64,000 nt of DNA from Pseudomonas mandelii. Its GTDB lineage: Bacteria > Pseudomonadota > Gammaproteobacteria > Pseudomonadales > Pseudomonadaceae. The stretch covers positions 434,001 through 498,000 of the forward strand of contig NZ_JAMYDU010000001.1 in the NCBI RefSeq assembly GCF_024138395.1, in the 5' to 3' direction. The position numbers and the translations under genes are program-made. This document shows positions 1 to 8,607 of the stretch, one piece after another. The notes below the pieces were generated by a model. That model made no database searches, was not told where the DNA came from, and saw only the letters and a program-made list of their open reading frames with translations. Numbering within the stretch: position 1 is the first letter of the stretch; every line of letters starts with the position of its first letter.

Positions 1-314
1 AAAAGCCGCATCTGCCTACTCGGCACCGAAGCGCCAATCAGCAACAACCGCAACCCATGACGCCCGAGATCCGGCTGTTCATTGGCGCGGAACACGTATT
101 GGTGCTCGCGAGGCGGTTGGTCGAAGGTGAAGAAGTCCGCTAAAGACATGGGGATGCCTTCGAGCAGTTTTTTGAGGGAGCTGACGGAGGGACTGACGCG
201 ATTCTGTTCGATCAGGGAAATGGTGGCATTGGTGACGCCGCTACGCCGGGCCAGCTCGCGCTGGGAGAGTTTGTAGCTTTCGCGTACTAATTTGAGTCGT
301 GAGCCCGTGTCCAT
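1..314 (-). CDS. puuR: PuuR-like XRE/cupin transcriptional regulator, 3' part outside window
   Basis: About 104 codons are visible; the reading frame is still open at the window edge, so the C-terminal half is missing. The N-terminus is a clear XRE helix-turn-helix (residues 5-60), with the recognition stretch SQRELARRSGVTNATISLIE and the following PSVSSLKKLLEGIPMSLADF. This layout, ending in a linker toward a cupin domain, is that of PuuR-type repressors of putrescine utilisation genes. The start ATG at 314-312 follows an AAGG five bases upstream. It is encoded next to PuuB/PuuC/PuuA-type enzymes on the same strand, which supports a role as local polyamine-responsive repressor. The cupin half cannot be seen, so the assignment rests on the HTH and on context. 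Confidence 0.8.
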   Translation of the reverse strand, partial: MDTGSRLKLVRESYKLSQRELARRSGVTNATISLIEQNRVSPSVSSLKKLLEGIPMSLADFFTFDQPPREHQYVFRANEQPDLGRHGLRLLLIGASVPSRQMRL

Positions 315-516
315 GACAGCCTTATGCGAAGAATACTTAAGGGGTAATGGGGGTGGGTGGCGGGCGACTGGTGGCCGCGGATTACGCCGTTTCCCGTCCC
401 GGAACCGTGGAAGGCGGGTATTAAATCACGTTTGTTGGTGTTGCTCAGCAGGTTCGATAAACGGCTGTGAAAAAAGCCGGCGGGCCCCTGATGCAGGTCG
501 GTCAGATGCGGGAATT

Positions 517-606
517 GTGGGAGTGAGCCTGCTTGCGATGGCGGTGTGTCAGGCGATATTGATGGCGGCTGATATGGCCTCATCGCGAGCAGGCTCGCTC
601 CCACAG
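517..606. repeat. REP pair (GTGGGAGNGAGCCTGCTYGCGATGG variant)
   Basis: Two head-to-head palindromic units: GTGGGAGTGAGCCTGCTTGC and, about 50 bases on, the inverted counterpart GCGAGCAGGCTCGCTCCCAC. This is the arrangement of paired REP elements (BIME/REPIN) common in Pseudomonas intergenic DNA. It lies in the 456-base gap between puuR and the oxidase gene. Apart from this pair and the next one I see no gene in that gap. Confidence 0.85.
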
Positions 607-648
607 TTTGGTCCGGGTTGACCATCAACTTGGTGTTCGGCCTGGATC

Positions 649-742
649 CCTGTGGGCGCGAGCCTGCTCGCGATGGCGGTGTTTCAGGTGACATCAATGT
701 TGACTGTGCCGCCGTCATCGCGGGCAAGCCCGCTCCCACAGG
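649..742. repeat. REP pair, second copy in the same gap
   Basis: Starts CCTGTGGGCGCGAGCCTGCT and ends with the inverted GGGCAAGCCCGCTCCCACAGG. The two arms are slightly different REP subtypes (GCCTGCTCGCG versus GGCAAGCCCGC). It sits between the 3' end of the oxidase gene and puuR. Confidence 0.85.
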
Positions 743-770
743 TATTGTGGTGCCGCCAGTTGCGGTTGGG

Positions 771-2069
771 TTAGATACCGAAACGGTCGCGTAGCGCGTA
801 ATACGCGGCGCCCATGGCGGTGAGTGGGGCCTGGAAGGTGCGGCCACCGAGCATCGGCATGTGCGGCAGGGAGGCGAAGGCGTCGAAGCGTTCGGCGTCG
901 CCGCGGATCATTTCCGAGATGAGTTTGCCGGCCAGGTGCGAGCAGGTGACGCCGTGGCCGCTGTAGCCTTGCATGTAGTAGGCGTTTTTTTCGATGCGGC
1001 CGAATTGCGGCATGCGTGACATGGTCAGCAGGAAGTTGCCGGTCCAGCGGTAGTCGATTTTTACGTCCTTCAATTGCGGGAAAGTCTTGAGGATTTTTGG
1101 TTTGATCAGTTGTTCGATGTCGTCGGGCTCGCGAGCGCCGTAGACCACGCCGCCGCCGTACAGCAGGCGGTTGTCGGCGGTGAGGCGGTAGTAGTCGAGC
1201 AGGTAGTTGCAGTCCTCGACGCAGTAGTTGTTGCTGATCAGGCTGCGGGCGACTTTTTCGGACAGCGGCTCAGTGACGACGATTTGCGAACCGCAGGGCA
1301 TGCTTTTGCGCGTGACGCGGTTGTCGAGGTCTTGAGGCAGGTAGGCGTTGCCGGCGATCAGCAGGTACTTGGCCCGCACCACGCCTTTGGCGGTGCGCAC
1401 GGTGATCGGTTCGCCGTAGGTGATTTCCACGGCAGCGGACTGTTCGTAGATTTTGCCGCCCAGGCTGATGATCGCGGCGGCTTCGCCAAGGGCCAGGTTC
1501 AGCGGGTGGATGTGGCCGCCCTGCATGTCGAGCAGGCCGCCGACGTAGTTGTCGCAACCCACTTCGCGCTTGATATCAGCGGCGTCGAGCATTCTCAGGT
1601 TTTTGTTGCCGTAGCGCTCCCAGCTGCTCTTCTGTTCGGCCAGGCCATTGAGTTGTTTTTTGTTCAGCGCTGCGAAGATGCCGCCGGGGCGGTAATCGCA
1701 TTTGATGTCGTATTCTTTGATGCGCGAACGGATGATGTCGGCGCCTTCGAAAATCATGCTGCCGAGCACTTCGGCGGTTTTGTCGCCGTAGCGCTCTTCG
1801 ATGACATCGACGTCACGGCTGTAGGAGTTGACCAGTTGGCCGCCGTTGCGACCGCTGGCGCCGAAGCCGACTTTGGCGGCTTCCAGCACGGTGACGCTGT
1901 AGCCCGCTTCGCTGAGGAACAGCGCCGAGGACAGACCGGTGTAGCCGGCGCCGATCACGCAGACGTCGCAGTCCACCGCTTGTTCCAGCACCGGGAAGTC
2001 ACCGGTGAAGTTACGGGTCGCGGCGTAGTAGCTGTTTACATGGGTTTGTTGAACAGAGCTTTGTTTCAT
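771..2069 (-). CDS. puuB: gamma-glutamylputrescine oxidase-like FAD oxidoreductase
   Basis: 432 aa, close to the ~426 aa of E. coli PuuB. It belongs to the DAO/glycine-oxidase fold: the dinucleotide-binding motif GAGYTG is at residues 40-45, followed by the FAD-contacting GFGASGRNGG at 68-77, and the C-terminal MPQFGRIEKNAYYMQGYSGH is typical of PuuB-type oxidases. Expected reaction: oxidative deamination of gamma-glutamylputrescine (or a related glutamylated amine) to the aldehyde, releasing ammonia and peroxide, in the cytoplasm. I chose the ATG at 2069 because GGAG lies seven bases upstream; an earlier in-frame start at 2213 would run into the dehydrogenase gene. It follows the aldehyde dehydrogenase gene by 52 bases on the same strand, so its aldehyde product would pass directly to that enzyme. 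Confidence 0.9.
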   Translation of the reverse strand: MKQSSVQQTHVNSYYAATRNFTGDFPVLEQAVDCDVCVIGAGYTGLSSALFLSEAGYSVTVLEAAKVGFGASGRNGGQLVNSYSRDVDVIEERYGDKTAEVLGSMIFEGADIIRSRIKEYDIKCDYRPGGIFAALNKKQLNGLAEQKSSWERYGNKNLRMLDAADIKREVGCDNYVGGLLDMQGGHIHPLNLALGEAAAIISLGGKIYEQSAAVEITYGEPITVRTAKGVVRAKYLLIAGNAYLPQDLDNRVTRKSMPCGSQIVVTEPLSEKVARSLISNNYCVEDCNYLLDYYRLTADNRLLYGGGVVYGAREPDDIEQLIKPKILKTFPQLKDVKIDYRWTGNFLLTMSRMPQFGRIEKNAYYMQGYSGHGVTCSHLAGKLISEMIRGDAERFDAFASLPHMPMLGGRTFQAPLTAMGAAYYALRDRFGI

Positions 2070-2121
2070 ACGTTTCTCCGAGGGCCGCCGACATGTGCCG
2101 GCGACCGCCGCTGTAAAAGGG

Positions 2122-3612
2122 TTAGAGCTTGATCCAGGTCGCTTTGAGTTCGGTGTATTTGTCGAACGCATGCAGCGATTTGTCTCGACCGTTACCCGAC
2201 TGTTTGAACCCACCGAACGGCGCGGTCATGTCGCCGCCGTCGTACTGGTTGACCCAGACACTGCCGGCGCGCAAACCGCGAGCGAAGGTGTGAGCTTTGC
2301 TGAGATTGCTGGTCCAGACACCCGCAGCCAGACCGAAGATGCTGTCGTTGGCGATCTGCAGGGCTTCTTCAGCGGTGTCGAAGGTGATCAGCGACAGCAC
2401 CGGGCCGAAGATTTCTTCCCGGGCGATGGTCATGGCGTTGGTCACGCCGTCGAAAATCGCCGGTTCCACGTACAGGCCACCGGTGTCTGCGAGGGTACGA
2501 TTGCCGCCGGCGATCAGTTGAGCGCCCTGCTCTTTACCGATCTGGATGTAGCGCAGCACGTTCTCCAGTTGGCGCTGATCGACGACTGCGCCGACAGTGG
2601 TTTCAGGATCGAGGGCGTGCCCCGGTTTCCAGGCTTGCAGTGCTTCCACCAGCAATGGAATGAATTGCTCGCGGATAGAGCGTTCCACCAACAGACGCGA
2701 GCCGGCGGTGCAGACTTCGCCCTGGTTGAAGGCAATCGCGCTGGCCGCTGCTTGTGCTGCCGCGCGCAAGTCCGGCGCATCGGCGAACACCACGTTCGGG
2801 CTCTTGCCGCCCGCCTCCAGCCAGACGCGTTTCATGTTGCTTTGACCGGCGTAGATCAGCAGTTGCTTGGCAATCGCGGTGGAGCCGGTGAAGGCCAGCA
2901 CGTCGACGTCCATGTGCAACGCCAGCGCCTTGCCGACGGTGTGACCGAAGCCCGGCAGGACGTTGAACACGCCTTTAGGGATACCGGCGTCGAGGGCCAG
3001 TTGCGCGATGCGGATAGCCGTCAGCGGTGACTTTTCCGAAGGCTTGAGGATGAACGAATTGCCTGCCGCCAAGGCCGGGGCGAATTTCCAGCTGGCCATG
3101 ATCAGCGGGAAATTCCACGGCACGATGGCAGCGACCACGCCTGTCGGTTCACGGGTGATAAGGCCGAGTTGGTCGTGTGGCGTGGCGGCAACTTCGTCGT
3201 AGATTTTGTCGATGGCTTCGGCGCTCCAGCGGATCGCGTTGGCGGTCGCGGGGATGTCGATGCTCATGGAGTCGCTGATCGGTTTGCCCATGTCGAGGGT
3301 TTCAAGCAGCGCCAGTTCTTCCTGGTTCGCCAGGATCAAATCCGCGAAGCGAATCAAAATGCGCTTGCGTTCTGCTGGCGCCAACCGCGCCCAGATGCCG
3401 GATTCGAATGTGCGTCGCGCGACGACTACCGCCGCATTGGCGTCGGCTTCGTCGGTGCTGGCGATGTTCGCCAGGAAGCGGCCGTCGACCGGGCTGATGC
3501 ATTCGAAGGTATCGCCGCTGAGTGCCGGGCGGTATTGGCCGTCGATGAATGCGCGGCCTTCTAGTGTGAGGGACTGGAAGCGTTGCTCCCAGTCGCTGCG
3601 AGTGTTTGTCAT
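2122..3612 (-). CDS. puuC: aldehyde dehydrogenase (PuuC/KauB type)
   Basis: 496 aa, full length for the ALDH family. Visible motifs: PWNFP at 165-169, ILKPSE with the NAD-binding Lys190, FTGS at 241-244, general base Glu266 in LEAGGKSP, and nucleophile Cys301 in GEVCTAGS. It should oxidise gamma-glutamyl-gamma-aminobutyraldehyde (and possibly other omega-aminoaldehydes) to the acid with NAD(P)+. KauB of Pseudomonas is a close relative with broad aminoaldehyde range, so exact substrate cannot be read from sequence. Only a weak ribosome site (GAGTCAC) precedes the ATG. The gene lies between the synthetase and the oxidase on the same strand, giving the order synthetase, dehydrogenase, oxidase. 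Confidence 0.92.
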   Translation of the reverse strand: MTNTRSDWEQRFQSLTLEGRAFIDGQYRPALSGDTFECISPVDGRFLANIASTDEADANAAVVVARRTFESGIWARLAPAERKRILIRFADLILANQEELALLETLDMGKPISDSMSIDIPATANAIRWSAEAIDKIYDEVAATPHDQLGLITREPTGVVAAIVPWNFPLIMASWKFAPALAAGNSFILKPSEKSPLTAIRIAQLALDAGIPKGVFNVLPGFGHTVGKALALHMDVDVLAFTGSTAIAKQLLIYAGQSNMKRVWLEAGGKSPNVVFADAPDLRAAAQAAASAIAFNQGEVCTAGSRLLVERSIREQFIPLLVEALQAWKPGHALDPETTVGAVVDQRQLENVLRYIQIGKEQGAQLIAGGNRTLADTGGLYVEPAIFDGVTNAMTIAREEIFGPVLSLITFDTAEEALQIANDSIFGLAAGVWTSNLSKAHTFARGLRAGSVWVNQYDGGDMTAPFGGFKQSGNGRDKSLHAFDKYTELKATWIKL

Positions 3613-3697
3613 GGTTGTGACTCTACGCAGAGGAATAAGTAGTCGTTGGATTGAGCTGGCGAAGGTGGAGTGTCAGGCGATTCCAACGGTGATTGTG

Positions 3698-3784
3698 CTG
3701 CCGTCTTCGCGGGCAAGCCTCGCTCCTACAGGGTTTGTGCCCGACACATCATCCCTGTAGGAGCGAGGCTTGCCCGCGAAGGGG
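3698..3784. repeat. REP pair (GTAGGAGCGAGGCTTGCCCG type)
   Basis: Left arm ends CAAGCCTCGCTCCTACAGGG, right arm begins CCTGTAGGAGCGAGGCTTGC. The right arm ends four bases before the stop codon of the synthetase gene, so it fills the gap between the synthetase and dehydrogenase genes and could act as mRNA end structure. Confidence 0.9.
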
Positions 3785-3787
3785 CCA

Positions 3788-5164
3788 TCAAACCGTATGC
3801 AAGTACCAGTTGTACTCAAGGTCCGAGATGGAGTTTTCGAACTCGGCCAGCTCGCTTTCCTTGCACGCGACGAACACGTCGATGTACAGCGGGTCGATGT
3901 AGCGCGCCATGACTTCGCTGTCGTCCAGTTCACGCAAAGCATCGCGCAGGTTGTTCGGCAGGCTTTGCTCGTTCTGCTCGTAGCTGTTGCCTTCGACCGG
4001 GGCGCCCGGTTCGATTTCGTTGGTCAGGCCGTGGTGAATACCGGCCAGTACCGACGCCATCAGCAGGTACGGGTTGGCGTCGGCGCCGGCAACGCGATGC
4101 TCAATGCGCACGGCATCCGCCGAACCGGTGGGCACGCGGACCGCTACGGTGCGGTTGTCGATGCCCCAGCTTGGCGAGTTCGGTACATAGAACTGCGCGC
4201 CGAAACGGCGGTACGAGTTGACGTTCGGGCAGAGGAACGCCATCTGCGCCGGCAGGGTCTCGAGCACACCGCCGATCGCGTGACGCAGTGCGGCGTTCTG
4301 CTCGGGATCCTCGCTGGCAAAGATGTTGTTGCCTTGCTTGTCGAGAATCGAAATGTGCACGTGCAAACCGTTGCCCGCCTGGCCCGGATACGGCTTGGCC
4401 ATGAAGGTGGTATCCATCTCGTGGTCGTAGGCGATGTTCTTCACCAGACGCTTGAGCAGCACCGCGTAGTCGCAGGCCTTTATCGGGTCGTTGACGTGAT
4501 GCAAGTTCACTTCGAATTGCGCCGGGGCGCTTTCCTTGACGATGGCGTCGGCAGGAATGCCCTGCTCTTTCGCGCCTTCGAGGATGTCTTGCAGGCAATC
4601 GACGTATTCGTCCAGGTCGTCGATCAGGTACACCTGAGTCGACATCGGACGCTTGCCCGAAACCGGCGAGCGCGGCGATTGCGGACGACCGTTCACGTTG
4701 TCCTGGTCAATCAGATAGAACTCGAGTTCGAAGGCTGCGCAAATGGTCAGGCCCATGTCATCGAACTTGCTCACCACTTGACGCAACACTTCACGCGGGT
4801 CAGCGAAGAACGGCTGGCCTTCGAGTTCGTGCATGGTCATTAACAGCTGCGCGGTCGGGCGCTTCTGCCAGGGTTCGATGCTGAGGGTATTGGGGATGGG
4901 GAAGCAGATTCGATCCGAGTCGCCGATGTCCAGACCCAGCCCGGTGCTTTCCACCGTAGAGCCGTTGATGTCCAGAGCAAACAGTGACGCCGGGAGGTTA
5001 ATGCCTTTTTCGTAAACCTTATGAAGACTGGTGCGTTCGATGCGCTTGCCGCGCACCACACCGTTCATATCCGCAATCAGAAGGTCGACGTACAAAACCT
5101 CAGGATATTTCTTAAGGAATGCGTTTGCTTCGTTGAGTTGAACGGCACGCAGAGGGACCGACAT
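3788..5164 (-). CDS. puuA: gamma-glutamylputrescine synthetase (glutamine synthetase family)
   Basis: 458 aa glutamine-synthetase-fold protein. The metal/ATP site glutamates are in AAFELEFYL (Glu146 and Glu148), and the glutamate loop and catalytic histidine region appear as GNGLHVHIS (265-272). The C-terminal RIEHRVAGADANPYL is the usual GS signature. Family knowledge: this branch (PuuA, SpuB/SpuI) ligates glutamate to putrescine or other polyamines with ATP, the first step of the gamma-glutamyl pathway. AGGTG lies about five bases before the ATG. It heads the minus-strand set synthetase-dehydrogenase-oxidase and is divergent from the PuuD-type amidase, which completes the pathway by freeing GABA. 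Pseudomonads carry several paralogs, so substrate preference between putrescine and spermidine is open. Confidence 0.9.
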   Translation of the reverse strand: MSVPLRAVQLNEANAFLKKYPEVLYVDLLIADMNGVVRGKRIERTSLHKVYEKGINLPASLFALDINGSTVESTGLGLDIGDSDRICFPIPNTLSIEPWQKRPTAQLLMTMHELEGQPFFADPREVLRQVVSKFDDMGLTICAAFELEFYLIDQDNVNGRPQSPRSPVSGKRPMSTQVYLIDDLDEYVDCLQDILEGAKEQGIPADAIVKESAPAQFEVNLHHVNDPIKACDYAVLLKRLVKNIAYDHEMDTTFMAKPYPGQAGNGLHVHISILDKQGNNIFASEDPEQNAALRHAIGGVLETLPAQMAFLCPNVNSYRRFGAQFYVPNSPSWGIDNRTVAVRVPTGSADAVRIEHRVAGADANPYLLMASVLAGIHHGLTNEIEPGAPVEGNSYEQNEQSLPNNLRDALRELDDSEVMARYIDPLYIDVFVACKESELAEFENSISDLEYNWYLHTV

Positions 5165-5444
5165 GATGCACCTATTAGCTGTTAATTATTATGTTCACTA
5201 CCCTTTCACGAGCCCAGTCAATCCGAAAGGCAAAGTGAAGTCAATAGCGAACACTTGGCCTTTCAACCTTTATTTTCTGGCCTTTTCTGGACACGAGAGT
5301 GCCATATCAGTCTTGTGCACCGCGTAAATCCTGAAGATCGGACGTGTGGTGTTTAGAATTTTTTACATGAGAGTTGTTAATTAAAATCAACAAGGCTAAG
5401 CTCCGGAAAAGCTCGTTCAAGTGTGAAACTTCGAGGTGATAAAA
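5165..5444. promoter_or_regulatory. divergent control region between puuA-like and puuD-like genes
   Basis: 280 bases with clearly lower GC than the neighbouring genes, holding promoters for both directions. Near the synthetase start there is TTATGTTCACT and 60 bases away AGCGAACAC. The GTTCA/GAAC half sites recall the TGAACA core of PuuR operators in E. coli, but that link is inference. No gene is visible. Confidence 0.5.
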
Positions 5445-6206
5445 ATGGCATTCAAGCCATTGATCGGCGTTACTGCGTGCATCAAACAGATTGGCCTGCA
5501 CCCCTACCACGTCAGCGGCGACAAGTATTTGCGTGCTGTCAGCGTCGCGGCTTTGGGGTTGCCCGTGGTCATTCCTTCTTTAGGCGATCTGACCGAAATC
5601 GATGACCTGCTCGCGCAGCTCGACGGTCTGTTGCTGACCGGCTCGCCGTCCAATGTGGAACCCTTCCACTATCAAGGCCCGGCCAGTGCCCCCGGCACGG
5701 ATCACGATCCGCAACGGGACGCGACCACCCTGCCCTTATTGCGCGCAGCCATTGCCGCCGGCGTTCCGGTGCTCGGCATCTGTCGGGGCTTTCAGGAAAT
5801 GAACGTGGCGTTCGGTGGCAGCCTGCATCAGAAGGTGCATGAACTGCCTGGCTACCTCGATCACCGCGAAGCGGATCATCCGGACCTGGCTGTGCAATAC
5901 GCGCCTGCTCATGCGGTCAACGTGCAGCGGGGTGGCGTGTTCGAAGCGCTGGATTTGCCGCAGATGTTCCAGGTGAACTCGATTCACAGCCAGGGCATCG
6001 ACCGGCTCGCTCCTGGCCTTCGCGCTGAAGCTGTCGCACCGGATGGTTTGATCGAGGCGATCTCTGTCGAGCACAGCAAGGCCTTCGCCGTCGGCGTGCA
6101 ATGGCACCCGGAATGGCAGGTGCTTTCGAATCCCCCCTATTTGAGTATTTTCCAGGCGTTTGGCGAAGCGTGCCGGCAACGGGCGGCGCTGCGTAATACG
6201 CGCTGA
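5445..6206 (+). CDS. puuD: gamma-glutamyl-GABA hydrolase (class I amidotransferase-like, C26)
   Basis: 253 aa. The glutamine-amidotransferase-like triad is present: Cys113 in GICRGFQE, and His221 and Glu223 in QWHPEW. The TGSPSNVEP stretch near 65-73 matches PuuD-type hydrolases. It should cleave gamma-glutamyl-GABA to glutamate and GABA in the cytoplasm, the last step of the pathway encoded on the opposite strand. I placed the start at the ATG at 5445, six to eight bases after GAGG; the GTG nine bases earlier overlaps that ribosome site and is unlikely. It is followed by a REP-disrupted gene remnant and then the polyamine transporter genes on the same strand. Confidence 0.92.
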   Translation: MAFKPLIGVTACIKQIGLHPYHVSGDKYLRAVSVAALGLPVVIPSLGDLTEIDDLLAQLDGLLLTGSPSNVEPFHYQGPASAPGTDHDPQRDATTLPLLRAAIAAGVPVLGICRGFQEMNVAFGGSLHQKVHELPGYLDHREADHPDLAVQYAPAHAVNVQRGGVFEALDLPQMFQVNSIHSQGIDRLAPGLRAEAVAPDGLIEAISVEHSKAFAVGVQWHPEWQVLSNPPYLSIFQAFGEACRQRAALRNTR

Positions 6207-6219
6207 CTTCAAAAAGCAT

Positions 6220-6369
6220 TCAACGATTTAACTGCCCCCGTGAGTCTGGCGGGCGTGCCTTTGCGCGCCGGTCGCTCACGTAATAGATGAACCGCAATAA
6301 CAACAAGTACGACCAGGCAGCCAGGATGGCGGTGCCGAATAAGCCCTCCGGTACGGGTAAACGCCAATC
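6220..6369 (-). pseudogene. C-terminal remnant of a membrane protein, cut at a REP element
   Basis: On the minus strand a 49-codon open frame ends in TGA at 6222-6220 and has no start codon. It reads DWRLPVPEGLFGTAILAAWS, then a hydrophobic YLLLLRFIYYV, then a charged arginine-rich tail. That pattern fits the last transmembrane helix and cytoplasmic tail of a membrane protein. The frame begins exactly where the REP unit starts (6369). I infer that the rest of the gene was lost and REP DNA now abuts the break. The family is not recognised. It could instead be chance coding potential, but the hydrophobic/charged pattern is convincing. Confidence 0.4.
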
Positions 6370-6463
6370 CCTGTAGGAGCGAGGCTTGCCCGCGAAGGCG
6401 GTGTATCAGGCAACGATGATGTCGACTGACACACCGCCTTCGCGGGCAAGCCTCGCTCCTACA
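6369..6463. repeat. REP pair between puuD-like gene and transporter operon
   Basis: CCTGTAGGAGCGAGGCTTGC and, about 65 bases on, the inverted GGGCAAGCCTCGCTCCTACA. Same subtype as at 3698 and 9496. The loop between the arms contains GGTGTATCAGGCAACGATGA, which has a near copy in the pair at 10755. Confidence 0.9.
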
Positions 6464-6553
6464 AGGGGCCGCGTTATGACTGGCATCGGGTTGCAATCCA
6501 CTCTTAAGTCAGGCCGCGTTGGCCCGACGACTGAAACCTGTTGGGAGTTTCAT

Positions 6554-7696
6554 ATGGCAAACGCCTCCAGCATCTACAGGAAGGCTCTCGAAGGTCACCA
6601 GGCACCGAAAAAGGTGTTGGTGAAAGTCGACCGCGTCACCAAGAAATTCGACGAAACCACCGCCGTGGACGATGTGTCCCTGGAGATCCATCAGGGTGAA
6701 ATCTTCGCCCTGCTCGGCGGTTCCGGCTCCGGCAAATCGACGCTGCTGCGCATGCTCGCCGGCTTCGAGCGCCCGACTGAAGGGCGGATTCTGCTCGACG
6801 GTGTCGACATCACCGACATGCCGCCGTACGAACGGCCGATCAACATGATGTTCCAGTCCTACGCCTTGTTCCCGCACATGACAGTGGCACAGAACATCGC
6901 CTTCGGCCTCAAGCAGGACCGCTTGCCCACCAGCGAAATCGACGCCCGTGTCGAAGAGATGCTGCGGTTGGTGCACATGACCCAATACGCCAAACGCAAA
7001 CCGCATCAGTTGTCCGGCGGCCAGCGTCAGCGCGTGGCATTGGCGCGTTCGTTGGCCAAGCGTCCGAAGCTGTTGTTGCTCGACGAACCGATGGGCGCAC
7101 TGGATAAAAAGCTGCGCTCGCAGATGCAACTGGAGTTGGTGGAAATCATCGAACGCGTCGGCGTGACCTGCGTGATGGTGACCCACGATCAGGAAGAAGC
7201 CATGACCATGGCCGAACGCATCGCGATCATGCACTTGGGCTGGATCGCCCAGATCGGCAGCCCGGTGGACATTTATGAAGCGCCGGTCAGCCGAATGGTC
7301 TGCGAATTCATCGGCAACGTGAACGCCTTCGACGGCACCGTGGTCGAGGACCTGGAAGGTCACGCGATCATTCACAGCCCGGATCTGCAACAGAAGATTT
7401 ACGTCGGCCACGGCGTGAGTACGTCGGTGCAGGACAAGTCGATCACCTACGCCATCCGCCCGGAAAAAATGCTGGTCAGCACCCTCAAGCCCGAGACTCG
7501 CTACAACTGGTCCGAAGGCAAGGTGCATGACATCGCTTACCTCGGCGGTCACTCGGTGTTTTATGTGGAGCTGCCCGGCGGCAAGATCGTGCAGTCGTTC
7601 ATGGCCAACGCCGAACGCCGTGGCGCGCGTCCGACCTGGGACGATCAAGTCTACGTGTGGTGGGAAGACGACAGCGGCGTGGTACTGCGCTCATGA
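6554..7696 (+). CDS. potG: polyamine ABC transporter ATP-binding protein (PotG/SpuF type)
   Basis: 380 aa, a full-length MalK/PotG-like ATPase with a C-terminal regulatory TOBE region (about 290-380). Walker A GGSGSGKS is at 55-62, the Q-loop glutamine at 101, signature LSGGQ at 153-157, Walker B LLLLDEP at 173-179 with catalytic Glu178, and switch His211. It would energise uptake of putrescine or spermidine at the inner membrane. The ATG at 6554 follows GGGAG at good spacing; open frame upstream of it is repeat DNA. It overlaps the next permease gene by four bases (ATGA), so the two are translationally coupled. Confidence 0.95.
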   Translation: MANASSIYRKALEGHQAPKKVLVKVDRVTKKFDETTAVDDVSLEIHQGEIFALLGGSGSGKSTLLRMLAGFERPTEGRILLDGVDITDMPPYERPINMMFQSYALFPHMTVAQNIAFGLKQDRLPTSEIDARVEEMLRLVHMTQYAKRKPHQLSGGQRQRVALARSLAKRPKLLLLDEPMGALDKKLRSQMQLELVEIIERVGVTCVMVTHDQEEAMTMAERIAIMHLGWIAQIGSPVDIYEAPVSRMVCEFIGNVNAFDGTVVEDLEGHAIIHSPDLQQKIYVGHGVSTSVQDKSITYAIRPEKMLVSTLKPETRYNWSEGKVHDIAYLGGHSVFYVELPGGKIVQSFMANAERRGARPTWDDQVYVWWEDDSGVVLRS

Positions 7697-8607
7697 GAAC
7701 CTTCAATCAGCAGTTTCTGCGCCTGGTGCCCAGCGGCCGCAAACTGGTCATCGGCATTCCGTTCCTGTGGTTGTGCCTGTTTTTCCTGTTGCCGTTCTTC
7801 CTGGTGATGAAGATCAGCTTCTCGGAAGCGGCGCTGGCCATTCCTCCCTACTCCGAGATTTACACCTTCGCCGAGCAGAAATTTCAGCTGCTGCTGAACA
7901 TCGGCAACTACTCGCTGCTGACCGAAGATGAGTTGTACATCTCGGCCTACTTCGGCTCGTTGAAGGTCGCGTTTTTCAGCACGCTGATGTGCCTGGTGAT
8001 CGGCTTCCCGATGGCCTACGCAATCACCAAGGCCAACAAGGAAACGCAGAACGTTTTGCTGCTGTTGATCATGATGCCGACCTGGACCGCGATCCTGATC
8101 CGCGTCTATGCGTGGATGGGCATCCTCAGCAACAACGGTTTGCTCAATGGGTTCCTGATGTGGACCGGGCTGACGTCGCAGCCGATCGAGATCCTCAATA
8201 CCAACACGGCGGTCTATATCGGGGTGGTTTACGCGTACTTGCCGTTCATGGTGTTGCCACTGTACGCCAACCTGGTGAAGCACGATCACAGTTTGCTGGA
8301 AGCCGCGTCGGACCTGGGTTCGAGCAACTTCAACAACTTCTGGAAAATCACTGTGCCGCTGGCCAAGAACGGAATCATCGCCGGTTGCATGCTGGTATTC
8401 ATTCCAGTGGTCGGTGAGTTTGTGATTCCGGAACTGTTGGGCGGCCCGGAAACCCTGATGATCGGTCGTGTGCTGTGGCAGGAGTTCTTCAACAACCGCG
8501 ACTGGCCGGTGGCATCCGCATTGGCGGTGGTGATGCTGGCGATTCTGATTGTGCCGATTCTGCTGTTCAACCGCAGCCAGGCTAAAGAGATGGAGGGACG
8601 GGGATGA
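7693..8607 (+). CDS. potH: polyamine ABC transporter permease (PotH/SpuG type)
   Basis: 304 aa inner-membrane permease with about six hydrophobic helices. The EAA loop that docks on the ATPase is visible as EAASDLGSSNFNNFWKITVP. The start ATG overlaps the stop of the ATPase gene (ATGA), and its own stop overlaps the start of the second permease gene in the same way. Together with its partner it forms the membrane channel of a polyamine importer. Length and order (ATPase, PotH, PotI) are standard for this family. Confidence 0.95.
   Translation: MRTFNQQFLRLVPSGRKLVIGIPFLWLCLFFLLPFFLVMKISFSEAALAIPPYSEIYTFAEQKFQLLLNIGNYSLLTEDELYISAYFGSLKVAFFSTLMCLVIGFPMAYAITKANKETQNVLLLLIMMPTWTAILIRVYAWMGILSNNGLLNGFLMWTGLTSQPIEILNTNTAVYIGVVYAYLPFMVLPLYANLVKHDHSLLEAASDLGSSNFNNFWKITVPLAKNGIIAGCMLVFIPVVGEFVIPELLGGPETLMIGRVLWQEFFNNRDWPVASALAVVMLAILIVPILLFNRSQAKEMEGRG

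Noticed and set aside
1074..2132. 352-codon open frame on + strand opposite the oxidase gene
   Set aside because: It is antisense to a gene with clear FAD-binding motifs; composition is Val/Ala/Asp-rich without any domain, as expected from a GC-rich complementary frame.
3770..4843. 357-codon + frame opposite the glutamine-synthetase-like gene
   Set aside because: Shadow of a well-supported gene; no ribosome site and no protein features.
6509..7648. 379-codon - frame opposite the transporter ATPase gene
   Set aside because: His/Gly/Val-rich antisense reading of a gene with intact Walker motifs.
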